DNA of 64,000 nt from Endocalyx cinctus (Eukaryota; Ascomycota; Sordariomycetes; Amphisphaeriales; Apiosporaceae), in NCBI GenBank assembly GCA_001600455.1, contig BCKC01000004.1, positions 3,150,915 through 3,214,914 on the forward strand, in the 5' to 3' direction. The notes beneath the pieces were generated by a model that saw only the letters and a program-made list of their open reading frames with translations, did not search any database and had not been told where the DNA came from. Both the position numbers and the translations under genes were made by a program. How positions within the stretch are numbered: the first letter of the stretch is position 1; each line of letters begins with the position of its first letter. Of this stretch, positions 1 through 12,629 are shown piece after piece.

Positions 1-946
1 CTAACTGTAAGTGTGCCAACGCTAGTCTCACGTCTACTCCTGCATTCGATGGTTGTGCTAACTTTACATTCAGGGTCTCATGGAGGACCAGGTTCCGGTC
101 ATTATGCAAAACGTTTTCGAGTGCACATTGGAGATGATCAATAAGGACTTCTCTGAATTCCCCGAGCACCGAGTGGAATTCTTCAATCTCCTGAGAGCTA
201 TTAATCTCCACTGTTTCCCAGCACTTCTCAAGCTAGACAATCGCCAGTTCAAGTTCGTCATCGACGCTTGTATGTGGGCAAGCAAGCATGATAATCGTGA
301 TGTGGAGGGTGCTGGTCTAAACATGTGCCTGGAGCTCGTCACCAACATCGCGGAGAAAACCGATGTTCAGACAGCCAATGCTTTCTTCCAGCAGTTTTTC
401 GTCACTATCCTTCAGGACGTCTTCTTTGTCCTCACGGATCCTGACCACAAGGCTGGATTCAAGACGCAGTCTATGCTCTTGATGCGCATGTTCTACTTTG
501 TTTTGCCATCTGACGGCACCGCTCCGAAGATCCAGGGTCCGGTTTATATAGATCAAGCTCCGGCGGGAACGAGCAACAAGGACTTCTTGGCTGATTTTGT
601 AGGCGGTCTATTGCGCAATGCTTTCCCCAACCTTCAAATGTTAGTATTGATCCATATACTCTCCGGCTTTTTCATGATATAACTAACATAAAGAATCATT
701 AGCGCACAAATACAAGCATTTGTTGAGTGTCTATTTACACTAAACAATTCATATGAAAAATTCCGACTGCAAGTCCGCGACTTCTTGATTTCGCTGAAGG
801 AGTTCGCAGGAGACAACGCAGACCTTTTCGTTGTCGAGAAGGAGTTAGAGGCACAGCAGAAGCTGACAGCGGAACACGAACGGAAAGCCAAGGTCGGCGG
901 TTTGCTCAAACCCTCTGAAATCGATCAAGAAGACGACGAGTTGTGA
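1..946 (+). CDS. CRM1: Exportin-1 (CRM1/XPO1), C-terminal part, partial at 5' end
   Basis: This is the C-terminal end of the nuclear export receptor that carries leucine-rich NES cargo through nuclear pores with RanGTP. The coding parts are 1-6, 74-639 and 703-946. The introns are 7-73 (GTAAGT...CAG) and 640-702 (GTTAGT...TAG, branch ACTAAC). The spliced frame runs without a stop and ends at TGA 944-946. Recognisable CRM1 landmarks are the stretch around MINKDFSEFPEHRVEFF, then FKFVIDACMWASKHDNRDV, the terminal HEAT repeat region with LRNAFPNLQMIAQIQAFVE, and the acidic C-terminal tail ending SEIDQEDDEL. The 5' portion of the gene (most of the roughly 1070-residue protein) lies upstream of the window. 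The family assignment is from remembered homologues and is very secure. The splice coordinates are inferred from frame and consensus. Confidence 0.95.
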
Positions 947-3144
947 CTGGGCGAAGAACTTCGGAACGAGTTCGCGCCACGCCACTGCTCAGATGTTACT
1001 GATACCCGGAAGCAATCTCACGGTGACGACTTCGATGGTTGGAATATTTATGGGTTATGAAAGCCACTGACAACATGTAGGAAGCCCCCATCAGTGATCA
1101 CGATACTGCCGTATGGCATCGCGTTTCCATAAATTATTTTCTAACATCTATGATACCAAGAACTCGACATGGGCAGCATTTGCAGCTGCTTATGCCCGGT
1201 TCTCTCCTAGAGGCAGGATGATAGCTGCTGCGGTCTAGGTAACTTTTTCTCATTTGTCTAAAGCTGGAATCGGGTGACGAGGATATAACCCTACTAGGTG
1301 GTATGAGGAAGGGGTCATAATTTCCCGAGTCAGAGAGTTCGTACAAAGGAGACAGACAAGCAAACCAAAAAAAAAAAAAGGGGAGATCGACTGTAAGGAT
1401 TGATAGCCGATGTAGTAGTGTAGATACCTAAAGGTCATTAGAGAGGTGGTCGCTACAGAGTGAGCTGGGCTATAACTAGGTATGACCACCAAAGCAGAAA
1501 TGTAGACTGACAAATTGGTGTAATCGCTCGCGTCAAAGTATAAATTGTGAGATAACTATAGTCTTCCTCGGCATGACGGTGATAATAGGAATAGAGGATT
1601 AAATTGTTTTCGACGGAGATGCCTCATTTGCATTTTGTAGGCTTTGTGGGATGATGAAGTCGTATACCATTATCTCGATATCCATAATCATATCTACAAC
1701 CTACCATGCCACCTCCCTAACTACGTCCCATAATTATAGAGTAATGACTCATCGAGAAGACAATGAACGTGCATAGCGCAAGTGGACTTTCATTGTGGAA
1801 ACGGATGCACAGCCAGAGACTGGGCAGATTACGTGCACGGGGTTAGCACCGAGGGAGAAGCAAGTATATCGAGGCTGATGGTCTTCGTTCTTGACGTCTG
1901 TTCTACTCTGTCTAGAATAATAAAAGGTGAGTCCTCAATATTTCAGAGCTCGAAGTGTATCTAGGAGGTGACCTTGAACAGTTGCGAGAGCCCATGGTAA
2001 CCCACCCTGAGGTCTCGCGAGCCGTCATCTACTCTACCGACCTCTAGAGGCATTCAGGCTCTACTTGGAAAGATTACATCTCGGGAGAGGTTATCACATC
2101 CGCACTTCATGAGTAGTAGGTAAGGCTGTATTTATTATTTCAGTCATTGTTCAAGACGCTCGCTCGCGCATGGGATGGCTCATAACTCTGCCCACGAATA
2201 CAGCTTGAAGTATCCAGCTAATTACAATTACGGCGCAGACGGGTCTCGATACACGGTTCTCTAACGTAACTTAGAGCTAGTCTATTCAGTCACGATGGTC
2301 AGAGATGACTGATACGGGCAGGCCGAGGTGTGTTGAAGATCTCCTTCATCGCGCGTGGAGTGCTGTATCCTTATCTCATTACGCAGCGTAGAATAAGGCG
2401 GGCCTCTAAGCATAGGAGCATGGATATAATCGGAAATAATATCACAGAGACCGTTACGAAATAGTTAGAAGAAAGCATGAATCATGTTGCTTGTACGTTC
2501 ATTTCACCCAACTAGAGCTCGCCCCAATCGATCTGTATGCCATTCTCCTGAGATAGTATGGGAACATCACTGCATGAGCACTAGGCATTTCAACATATGT
2601 ACGTAGATCGCAATTCGAAGTTAGAGATACCTATCCACATTTGTCTCTAGTTTAATCCTCTGTGCAGATTCGATGAACATTCAGGGGCTTGTAGGCCGCC
2701 CATTCATTCATTCAGTCGCTCGTCCACTCCCTCTCCAGCTTCCTAACCAGGATGAAAGTAACTCGCCGATATCTACCAATAAAGAGCAGAAATGATCAGA
2801 ACATATTCTTCATTTCATTTGAATGATCCATCAGGCAGACAAGCTGAACCATGTCGCAGACTGCATCATCTCCCTCGCATATGGAAACGCTTCCTTCGGG
2901 GCGATACATATCATCAGGAGGATCTCTTCGCCGAGTGCTCAGCTACGTCTTGCACGACTGGTGCACCTGTGCCATGATATGACCACCACATTCCGTGCCC
3001 AGCGCCCAGCAGGTAAGATCTTCATCGAACCAACACTCAAGACGTTCGGCCTACCCGCCACATCGGGACAGGACAAAAAAAAGGGGGGGTTGCTAACACA
3101 GAACCCGGGAGTGTTTGATGGTGGGTTGTAGTAAGGAAACGTGA

Positions 3145-3253
3145 AGATATCTTTCTGCAGATACTATATCCTACTCGCGTGTTCATACTGTCCTGAAATC
3201 CGAATTTGATTGGCGCGGTAGCAAATTAGATAGAAAGCTGCAGAAAGATATCT
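3145..3253. repeat. Perfect 16-bp inverted repeat with 77-nt spacer
   Basis: Positions 3145-3160 read AGATATCTTTCTGCAG and positions 3238-3253 are the exact reverse complement. The enclosed 77 bp carry no open frame. A second, shorter inverted pair (TGATTGG near 3207 and CCAATCA near 3267) straddles the right arm. It could be a small non-autonomous element (MITE-like) or a transcribed hairpin. No target-site duplication is evident next to the arms, so mobility is not shown. Confidence 0.6.
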
Positions 3254-6200
3254 CACCCACTCAAAATCCAATCAGCCAGCCTCATTTTCGAGGTCAAAGA
3301 AACCGGCCCCTCCCCCAAATTCTCCCAAAAAAAAAGAAGTGAAAAGAGAATATTATTACTCGACCTGAATAGATCCTACTTCGGTTTTTTACTCGCGTCG
3401 TACGCAATTCGCTCACGAAAGCTTGGATGCATGAGAAAAATTAACTTTTTTTTTTTCTTTTGCCAATGGACGAGAACGTACTACTTTGCGCCGTTCGTCC
3501 AGCTTTTGTGGTAACGGTCTCGAACTGATCGACCATGCACGACGGCATATCATGCCACATGTTGACACATATGCCGGCAAGGAGCTTTTTTAACGACATG
3601 ATTTTATGATGAGAGGGGCGAAAGAGGAAATAAAAAAAAAAGAAATGAAGAAAGGGGGTCTACGAATGATCGAGAAGAGGGTGTAGACTGAGTAAAATAA
3701 AACAAGGCAAAAAAGAGGGTTAAATAAAAAGAAAATGAGGCAACTGGAAAATAGATTGATGGACAAGTCGACGACATAACTACATACGTGTATATACATA
3801 CACATACACTTACATGTCATGCACTCGAGGAGACGTGCGTAGTATACGTCTCTCTCTATCTGTATCTAAACTAAAGAGGAATCAAAAATAAGGGTTCTAC
3901 ACTCTCCACGGAAGCTGCACACTGCAATGCAGATGCAATTCTTTTCTTTTCCAGCGATGCCGGACGTAAGCCGTTGAACGAAAATAATAAGAAAAAAAAA
4001 AAAAAGAAAAAAAGGAGGTTTAACGGAGGCAAATAAGAGGAGATGGGAGATTACATGGGATAGAGGAAGGAAGACCGCATAGACGCCTCATACCTCATAA
4101 CGGTCGATTTTCGTGTTGTATCATGAATAGTTTTGTGTGCGTTTTCTTCAGCAGACGAGGCAGTATTCTGCGAAAGGGATTTCTTGATTCTGATATACCC
4201 CCGCTTCACGATAATAGTAACATGAACTCTTTTCTTAATAAAAAAAAAAAAAAAGAGACGAAACAGGGTATACCGATGTCGCACCTACCTATAATACTAC
4301 GGAAGATAGTTCATTATTGACGAAGTTGATTTATCTAAGAAGAAAGAGAAAAATGGGTGTGGGTATAATTGAGAAATCTTATCCCCTCCCAAACTTTTCC
4401 TCCGGATCGGATCGAATATCAAAAGTAGTAGAGGATATCATCGTCATCATCGTCATCAGTATCAGCATCATTAATATCGACTAGTGTCGGTATCATTTTT
4501 CGATCTGCAGTCCTCTACATCAAGAAGAGGGGGATGGATACATGGTGTTCCCGCGCCCGGACTAGATTGAAAAAGAGAGAGAGAAGTGGTGTTACTCTCC
4601 AAAAGTCGCACTGCATAGACCTGTATAAGCCTATGCGTCATATCGTGGATTCGAACGGGCTGTACCTCTTTTTCTTTCTTTAACTCCCCTCGATCTGGAG
4701 ACGAAGAGAGATCATCATCTCGAGTGGCAGGGAGGGTAAGAGAGGCAATTGACATATTCTTAGATACAGATTTTTGGTTTCTCTGTGTAATTTTATTACC
4801 TACTTGCTTGACTTACAGCTGGTGATGCATCACGGAGCGGGCCACCGCATCGTTTCCTTTCCCTCTCCGGTAATTCTTTTTTTTTTTTCTTTCTGCATAA
4901 CACCGCGCCCTTTGCTAACGAAGAAAACCACTTTGCCCCTCACTAAAAAAATAATCATGCGATAAAAAGAAAAAAAAAAAGAGAAAAAAGCTCAGGTAAG
5001 TTGGTTACACTACATCAAGCAGTAGCAGTTAATGAACGCTGTGCTTTTTGCTACCACAAGCAGAGAGCCGTCTGCCTCCTGCGAGTGGCCGAACAGACCC
5101 TGCTTTACCTTTTTTTTTTCTTACTTACCTTCTTTCCTTAGCAAGCAAATAATCAAGTAGTGTAGCGTTGGAATGGGGGGGGGAAAAAAAGAAAAAAAAA
5201 AGTGAAATAAGTTGTTCAACCGGGAAAGATTACACGAAGAAAAAATTCGTCTCACCCCTCTATCTTCTTCTCACTTACCCCTCCCCCATCTTTTTCATGT
5301 CCCCCCTTCTCGTTACACTGGTTACGGAATGCTAATCGCAGAATTTACCGACAAGTAAATAGCAACCGACCAGAAAGGTCGTCAAGGGACATAAAACTTT
5401 TTGAGATGCAAGTTCAAATTTAGATGCGAACAGCCAACCAAAAAAACAAGCGAGTTTTAAATTTGATGAGGGGGCCTGTACACGGTCGACGTCGCGAAGG
5501 CGCAAAATCCAAACATAAAATGCTATGCTACAGAAATTTTCCCGGATCGGGTAAACAGTTCACAAGATTATGATTATGATTATTTTCTTTTTTTCAGCTC
5601 TGAACGTTTAAACCTTCCCTGTTTCTTTCGGGGCTACATTTTTGTATATATTGTAATGTTTTATGTATGATTGGGGCGACGAAATAAGAGGGGGGGAAAT
5701 GATTCCATATTCTGCAAGGTTTCCTTCCAAAGAACCTATCAAAAGCCATAATTGAACCACCAACTGCAGCGTAAGAGGATCGAAAGAGACAAGAGAGAAT
5801 GAATACTTTTCTATTAACCGGATATTACCCTCATAAGGCCATGGGATAAGTGAGCATGAGCATGAGCATGAAGCTCCTGTCAGCTAGCTGAATTGACCTG
5901 AGAAGGATAAACTTGGAAAAAAAAAAAAAAAAAAAAAAAAAAAGGAAACCAGGAGATAAATCTCACTCCTACCAGATATACGTTTCGGTCATCGTCCGAT
6001 AGACCCAGACCACCATCCTTTCGCTGTTCTATCTCACGTTAGCGGTCCCTTACCTTAGACCTAGAGCCCAGGTCAGATCATTCACACAATCCTACTCTAC
6101 TCAATTGCCTTACGGGCTGGGCTGGGCTGGGATGGAGGGCTACATTCAAGGGTGAACATTTTTTTTTCTTCATATATCGCATAGCGTGGTGTATCACACC

Positions 6201-8896
6201 TTTGAAATCTCTGTTCCTTGGAACCTGGAGATTTCGGCCTTTTTTTTTTTCTCTTTAACGTGTTGTGTTAATATATATCCCCCCCTGGTAATAACCAGGA
6301 ATAATAGTAGAGTACCCCTATAGTATAGTAGGACGGCAATTGGCGGTAGAATCGGAAAAAGAAAGAAAGCAGACAAGGAAATAGTTAGTATAGAGATGGG
6401 ATAACGGGGACCTCCTTAGGTACCGAGCCCGCGTTTCCCCGTATACTATTTTATATACTGGTATATACTATCTACTATATGGTAAACGTTAGTGATACAG
6501 TAAGAAAAAAAACCTCCCCCTCTCCGTGGCGTCGGGTGAAGGCATGAAGGCATGAATGATGATGAATAATGTAGTTCCCAAAACGTCAAGGGACATAAAG
6601 GAATGCGCTGGGGACTTTTTTTACTTTCTTTTTCTTCTTGGTTAAAAACGGTCAAAGCAAGTTCACGATATCGAGGACGCGTATCGGAGGCTTCGGGAGG
6701 GGCCTAGGAAGCGCCTTAATTACCACAGCTTCGTTCCTTTCCTTCGTATCTGTCTCTCTCTCTCTCTCTGCCTGCCCGTAGAACGTTGCAGGGAGTACGG
6801 AATAAGTGGTTCAGATATGAAAAGATTGCCAGGAAGCTCAGGCGGCTGGTACAAGGGGAAGGGGAACTTCGACGAAGCCTGGGTCAGCAAGGGAAGAAGG
6901 GGATGGGAAGGAGGGAGGGAAGAGGGGGCCTTAGCCAGCTAGCTTATTTTCATCTAAGCATAACCAAGTTGTTGGAAACGACGGAAGAAATGGGGAGAGT
7001 TAGCAAAAGGTCGAACGCAGGGTAATAGAAAGAGAAAAGAAAAAGAAAGCAAATAGGTATGTAGCTTGGACCCTCTCCATAACGGTCGAGCTAACGTTAT
7101 GCAAGCCTGGGTGTGATGTGACGAGAAAATAGTACATGAACCACGTTGTCGGTTACGGCTATAAAACCAATGAGGAGCGTCAAAATTATCATTCTTTCGA
7201 AATAAAGTACACAGCTTGCTTTGTTTGGCATTGGAGGAGGGGGGGGGGAGGTTTAATTGACATGATAACGTACACAGTAGGGAAGCAAAAACCCATAAAA
7301 GCCCTTTCAGCAGGGAATGCCGAGACCAACCCTCGTTTTACGTTTTGGAGACGCACAAAGAGACGGACAGACCCCTTCCTCTCAGGAATATAGTCCTTTA
7401 AAGGATTTATCGCGTTTGGGCGTAGTGTAGGGCGCAAGCTACAATAATACCCTGGTTTAGATTATCGAAGTGTATATGTATGACTGCGGCGAGGATTTGA
7501 ATTGGCCAACCTACGTAGTTATGCCCCAAAAAAAAAAAAAAAACAATCGAGCAGATGGGTGTCCATATTCAACTGTAGGTGGCTTATTATCCTTACTGCG
7601 AATCTTAAAAAAAAACCAAGGACGATGTTTTGCTATCATGCAGCTCGGAATTACGATATCTAGTACGAAAGCCGGTTGCTCGTCATCACATAAGCAACCC
7701 AGCTGCCCAGTCAGTTACTTCGGCCTTTACGGAGGGTTGCCTCACTTAAGCCGAAGAGTTCCAGCCTCAGTAATCAGCAATCAAAACTGTTTTTGTAGGC
7801 AGCACATATGGATATGGGTGGTTAATTTGTTGCAGGGGATATATCAACAGGAAATTTTAAATTTGGGGTAAGGAGATAAAAAAAAAAAAAAAAAAAAAAA
7901 GGAGAGCGAAGAAGCAGCTAAGAAAAGAAAAAGTCATCGTTACTAAATTGTCATGTTGGGGCGTGCATAAGATATTTCCAGGTAAAATGGAGAGCGAGCG
8001 TGAATCGAGCTTTACCGTATATAGAAAACGAGGAAAAGGATGAAAATGTCCCTTGTTCAATCAATCAACATGGGTTTTTTTTTTTTTTTTTTTTAGTCGT
8101 ACCTCGATAATTTGATCGTCACCAAACTCCGCGATAAAACTGATTATCATCTTGACGGTACCCCTGGTGATCTAAGATTGGGGGTGGGATATTACCGTGG
8201 TGAGTTAGAGGAGATGGAGCCGGCACAGCAAATCATGACTGGGTATGTTACCTATCATAAACGTCCCCCCCTCTCCCCAGACGCCGTTGCCGAATATTCC
8301 GTAAGTGCACACGCACAAAGGTCGTTGAACACGACGATGTGCATTATTAATCAATAAAAACAATAAAGGTAAAGGGTACAGGGAGATGGAACGACAACCA
8401 TGTCGTGGTACCTGGATTTCCCTTTAGCAGAGGCAATTGTCGGCGACTCTAAATACCTAGTTATAAGATCGTCGATACACCCGAAGGATTTAGGATTGAG
8501 TTGATACGTTGTTGTGTAACATGATATGTCGATTTTCTGATTTTTATGAATTTCCGAATCGTCCTTTATCGCCCCTGTTTCTCCTCTTCCTTTCTTTAAA
8601 CCTAAAGCAGAACCCTTGATAAGACCCCGTCGAGACGCGTCAATGTAGATACATTTTATGCTGGCTACCTAGCTTGACCAAGTGTCAAGAAAATCATCCC
8701 CCAGAATGGATCATTGCAGATGATAATGATATGTAGGGGCTAGCGTAATGGTACATTACGAAGGACTTGAGTATCGTGAGGCTAGGTTGCGCGAGGGAAG
8801 CGAATCCTTGACGCTTAGATTTATTTATACTAGCATAACATTGGCGCAGCCAAGTAACTATATCCAGATACAACTTACACAGTAGGCAAAAGATGA

Positions 8897-8920
8897 ATGA
8901 TGATGATGATGATGATGATA
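8897..8920. repeat. (GAT)n microsatellite
   Basis: About seven or eight uninterrupted TGA/GAT triplets lie in non-coding DNA. It is a simple repeat with no associated gene. Confidence 0.85.
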
Positions 8921-9348
8921 TGATGCCCTCTCCACGTGTGTATATTGTAGAAAGAGCAGGGGGGCCTTGTTCAGTTTAGCTGACGTTGTTGCTATGATAT
9001 TGCTCAGCTGCAGCACAGCGTGTCAGGTTTATCTCCTCCGAAACTTGGAGTTAACCAAATGGCCCGGCATTTTGGTCGTTGGATAAGATACTATGGGGAA
9101 TGCTGGTGAGATGCTAACCTTGGTGAAATGGTGCGTGCGTCGCCTAGGTAAAGTTCTCACAGCACCTGCATAACTCGTATGCGTATTGTGTAGTATTGTA
9201 GTGTAATGTAGACAGGGAGAGATAGACTTCTTCATCTTCTTGTTCCTCTTCGTGCCCTTACCTCAATTCAAGCTAGGCCGGTGCGTGGTGTGTAGTAAGT
9301 ATAGTACACAATATACACTAGAAATTGAAATGTTGGTGTAGTAGTAGT

Positions 9349-9388
9349 ATACATACATACATACATACATACATACATACATACATAC
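9349..9388. repeat. (ATAC)10 microsatellite
   Basis: Ten uninterrupted ATAC tetranucleotides form a 40-bp simple repeat, followed by TA-rich DNA. It is non-coding and likely length-polymorphic. Confidence 0.9.
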
Positions 9389-9819
9389 AGATATATACTG
9401 TAGATATATTATCAACTTACAAATATAGGCTAGCGTTACGATCGCCTGCGAATTTGGGAAGTTGAACCGATTATTCGCTAATCACCGTCCCAAATAAATC
9501 CTGGGCATGGTTTTTGGGTAACCTCTCACTCGGCCGTGGTTGTAAAGATGGAATCGAATCGTTTATTCGGTGTTTTCCTCTTGTCTAACCATATGATGTA
9601 TAATATTTCCCGACACTTGTACTATATCACCACGACCTTCCTGGATCGCGGTATCGTACACTATTACTAGTGTAAAACGAAACAACCGGTAGATTGCCCG
9701 AGCCTGGTATTTCGGAGTCCGGTACTGTCGGACTAGTTTGTAGTTCAGTAACAGCGGTACACAGTAAATTTTGACCGACGAAGGAATTATGTAGCAAATA
9801 CTACCTGGTGAAATCCTTA

Positions 9820-9852
<33 letters not shown>

Positions 9853-10026
9853 AGTACGGCAGGATACCGAAGAAGAAGGCCTGTTGTGTGGTGTTATTGT
9901 CTGGGTTCGGTTAACGTTCTGTTAGTGTAGATGAAACTAGAAATGCGGGGAGGACTTTGACTTAGCTGATTCGCCGAGACCCGTGGTGTTCGTACTCCAA
10001 TTAATTATTCGCACATTGTGGTATAG

Positions 10027-10046
10027 TATACTACCTAGGTAGTATA
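10027..10046. repeat. Perfect 20-bp palindrome
   Basis: The sequence TATACTACCTAGGTAGTATA is its own reverse complement and has no loop. It lies in gene-free DNA. It could extrude a small cruciform or be a dimeric protein-binding site. No function can be assigned. Confidence 0.8.
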
Positions 10047-12595
10047 GATATAATAATCAATATATATTTATAGCTTCTAAATATTATAGAGTACACATAC
10101 GAGACCTTACGTGTACATCATCTAGTCAGGTACCATGAGTGAATATACGCAGGTTCAAGTCGATTCATGGGCAATCGCCGATTCCTAGTCATCTGTTGGT
10201 GATAGTATTTGCAACATACATTCATATTATTTCCAGATGCATACTATGTTGCAAACATGCACAGACTAGTTTCTCCGAAGAGAGATCGGCTAGAAGGGGG
10301 CTGTGCCATCGTTTCAAAGCCATGACAAGGTATCGCTAACTGAGTAAGTCTGCAAATATGTCTTTAATATGTAGTGTAGTATTGTAGATAAGATAGAGAA
10401 TAGCCTTAGCAGCTTGGTCGATAGGATATTTCACGATGATACACTCGCTATGTTTTAGTCTAGCGCACGGCGGTACGGTATCTACCGCAGCTTCTAGCAT
10501 AGTCACGACACTAATTAGCATAGTTCGTCAATATTAAGTTTTGTAGATCGTCTCGTAGCGAACCGACGGGGCTTGATGTTCGAGGAGGTAGCATTCGCGT
10601 GGAGTGCTGATAGATCAATCGTTACTATGTACTTGTATTCCGCGATGTGATGATATTCATCACCAATCGAGGTCATTCATGTACAAGTATATACGAACCC
10701 CGTGCTGGTTCCGCTCACAACTCATCAGAAGAACCCGAATCGGATAAAAGCGGTTGATCAGTCGTGATAGCTTCTTCCTCTTGCAGGCAATGTCTCGCTC
10801 GAGAAACAAGTTTAAGTAGCACACAGACACACATATAGGTTGTACGTGACGAAAGAGTAATGAAACTCGCAGATTGAAAGTAAATGCGATCTCTGGTACC
10901 ATAGAAAAGTTTTCAACATCGGTGGTTTTGCTTAATAAGATCTTAGACCTCTTGCGGCATATACCAACTTCCAGTCGTCGGCGGGCTTTAGCGTTACACA
11001 ATTTCTTATGCCTCGTACAAAGTAAATTTGTTCTTGATTGATAAGGTGGACCTTTCTTTTCTTTCTCGTCTTCAGTGGAGTTATTCGGTGGAATTCTTCT
11101 TCTTCTTCTTCTTCAGTGGAGTTGAATCATAAAACACCACGAGCTTTACCACGATAGTACAATCTTGCGATGGGGAGATGCTAAAAAGGACCGTATCTAA
11201 ACCAATCAGAACGATACATTCGATCTGATATGAGTCGGTTGACGGGCTCTCTAGTCTGAAACCGTAGAGCGACACGAGTCATGTTGGGCGACTACTTACA
11301 ATAACGCCTTAGCTGGTATCCGCCAGACGTTGGCTTAACTTTTAACTCATCTTAATTATACCTATATGGCACGGTTTTAATATCCCCTTAAAATAAGTAA
11401 GTCATAGCGTAGAGATCAAGATCTCCCCATCCATTCACGGTATGTCCCGTAGCGGAAATAAATAACTGGGACGGTAATTATAAATCTTTGTATAATATTC
11501 TTTTTTTTTTTCCGGGACCGTAGTGTTCTGAGTGTATTGGATGCGTCGCCTTGCTGATCTTTTCAAAGCATTATTACACTAACCAATCTCAAATAGCTCA
11601 TCACGAAATTTGGGAATATCTCAATACTAGAGCCGGATATAGTAAATCGTGGGGAAATGTATTCTTTTTTGTTTTTCTTTCTTTCTTTCTTTCTTTTCAC
11701 GCTACCTGGACAGCTGGAATTACCGTTCTGAGGAGTCCTTTTTTTTTTTCGGATAGATCGACGTTCGAGATTGCTGCTGAACTTTTTTGCGAGCAAGCCA
11801 ATCATCTTTCGCTTACGCGGACATCGATAATAATGCGAACGGGGCAGCAGTTCATCTGCAAGGTACTTTGATGACCTCCATCATTCTTCGCTCATTTACT
11901 TCTTTTGCGCGTTACACCACTTACTACTCATTCAGATGGGGGTTTTTATCCGGACCTATACTAAGATAAGTTTGAAAGGGAAAAAAANAAAAAAGAAAAA
12001 AAAAAAGAAGCTATCGAAAATACTTCTGTATTTCGTGCTTACCCGTCAGCCCATGCCGCTATTGAAAACACTACACTAGCTGAATTTAAGCAGTGTCAAT
12101 CTTCTATCTAACGGAAGCTAGAATAAAGAACTTCGGTGTGTATTGGGATATATGTTTTAGTTGATCTCAATACTGGTACACCGTAAAAGAATCTGTGCAC
12201 ATGGTTTCGCATAATCTTCAGCTGCATTTGGCCTGCGTACCGCCGACCACCGTAAATGGTGGCTTGGATACGACATTTCGGTAGAGTACCAAATAATAAT
12301 ATGATATAACATCACTGTTTTAGTATTAAGTGTTTAGTGATCAAAAACCTACAACCGGAGCACAGAGTAAATTTGCGTAACAACCCGGTAGTTCAGAAAT
12401 ATACATAGTAAGTAAAGAAATATTACGCAAGCAAAGGTTATTTCCCCATTCTTGGTGATCTGCTTTCCGACTACGGCGTAGTCTTGAATAACTTTCTGAC
12501 AGGGCTCCAGCGGACAATGGAGATAACATGTTCGAAACCCGAAGCTAACCACTCCGTAGGGGTATCGCAGATTGAGAAACGAACGAAGATAATCT

Positions 12596-12629
12596 CCCCC
12601 CCCCCCCCCCCCCCTCCCTCCTCCCCCCG
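12596..12629. repeat. C19 tract and adjoining C-rich block
   Basis: Nineteen consecutive C (12596-12614) are followed by CCCTCC/CCCCCC blocks and then by A9. The minus strand is therefore a long G-run that could form a G-quadruplex. Homopolymer length may be imprecise in the assembly. Confidence 0.8.

Noticed and set aside
7470..7871. 133-codon open frame in the first desert
   Set aside because: It begins through an A tract (Lys run), has no recognisable motif and sits among overlapping frames.
11988..11988. Single ambiguous base (N) inside an A tract
   Set aside because: It is an assembly or polishing artefact in a homopolymer, not a biological feature. It does warn that tract lengths here may be inexact.
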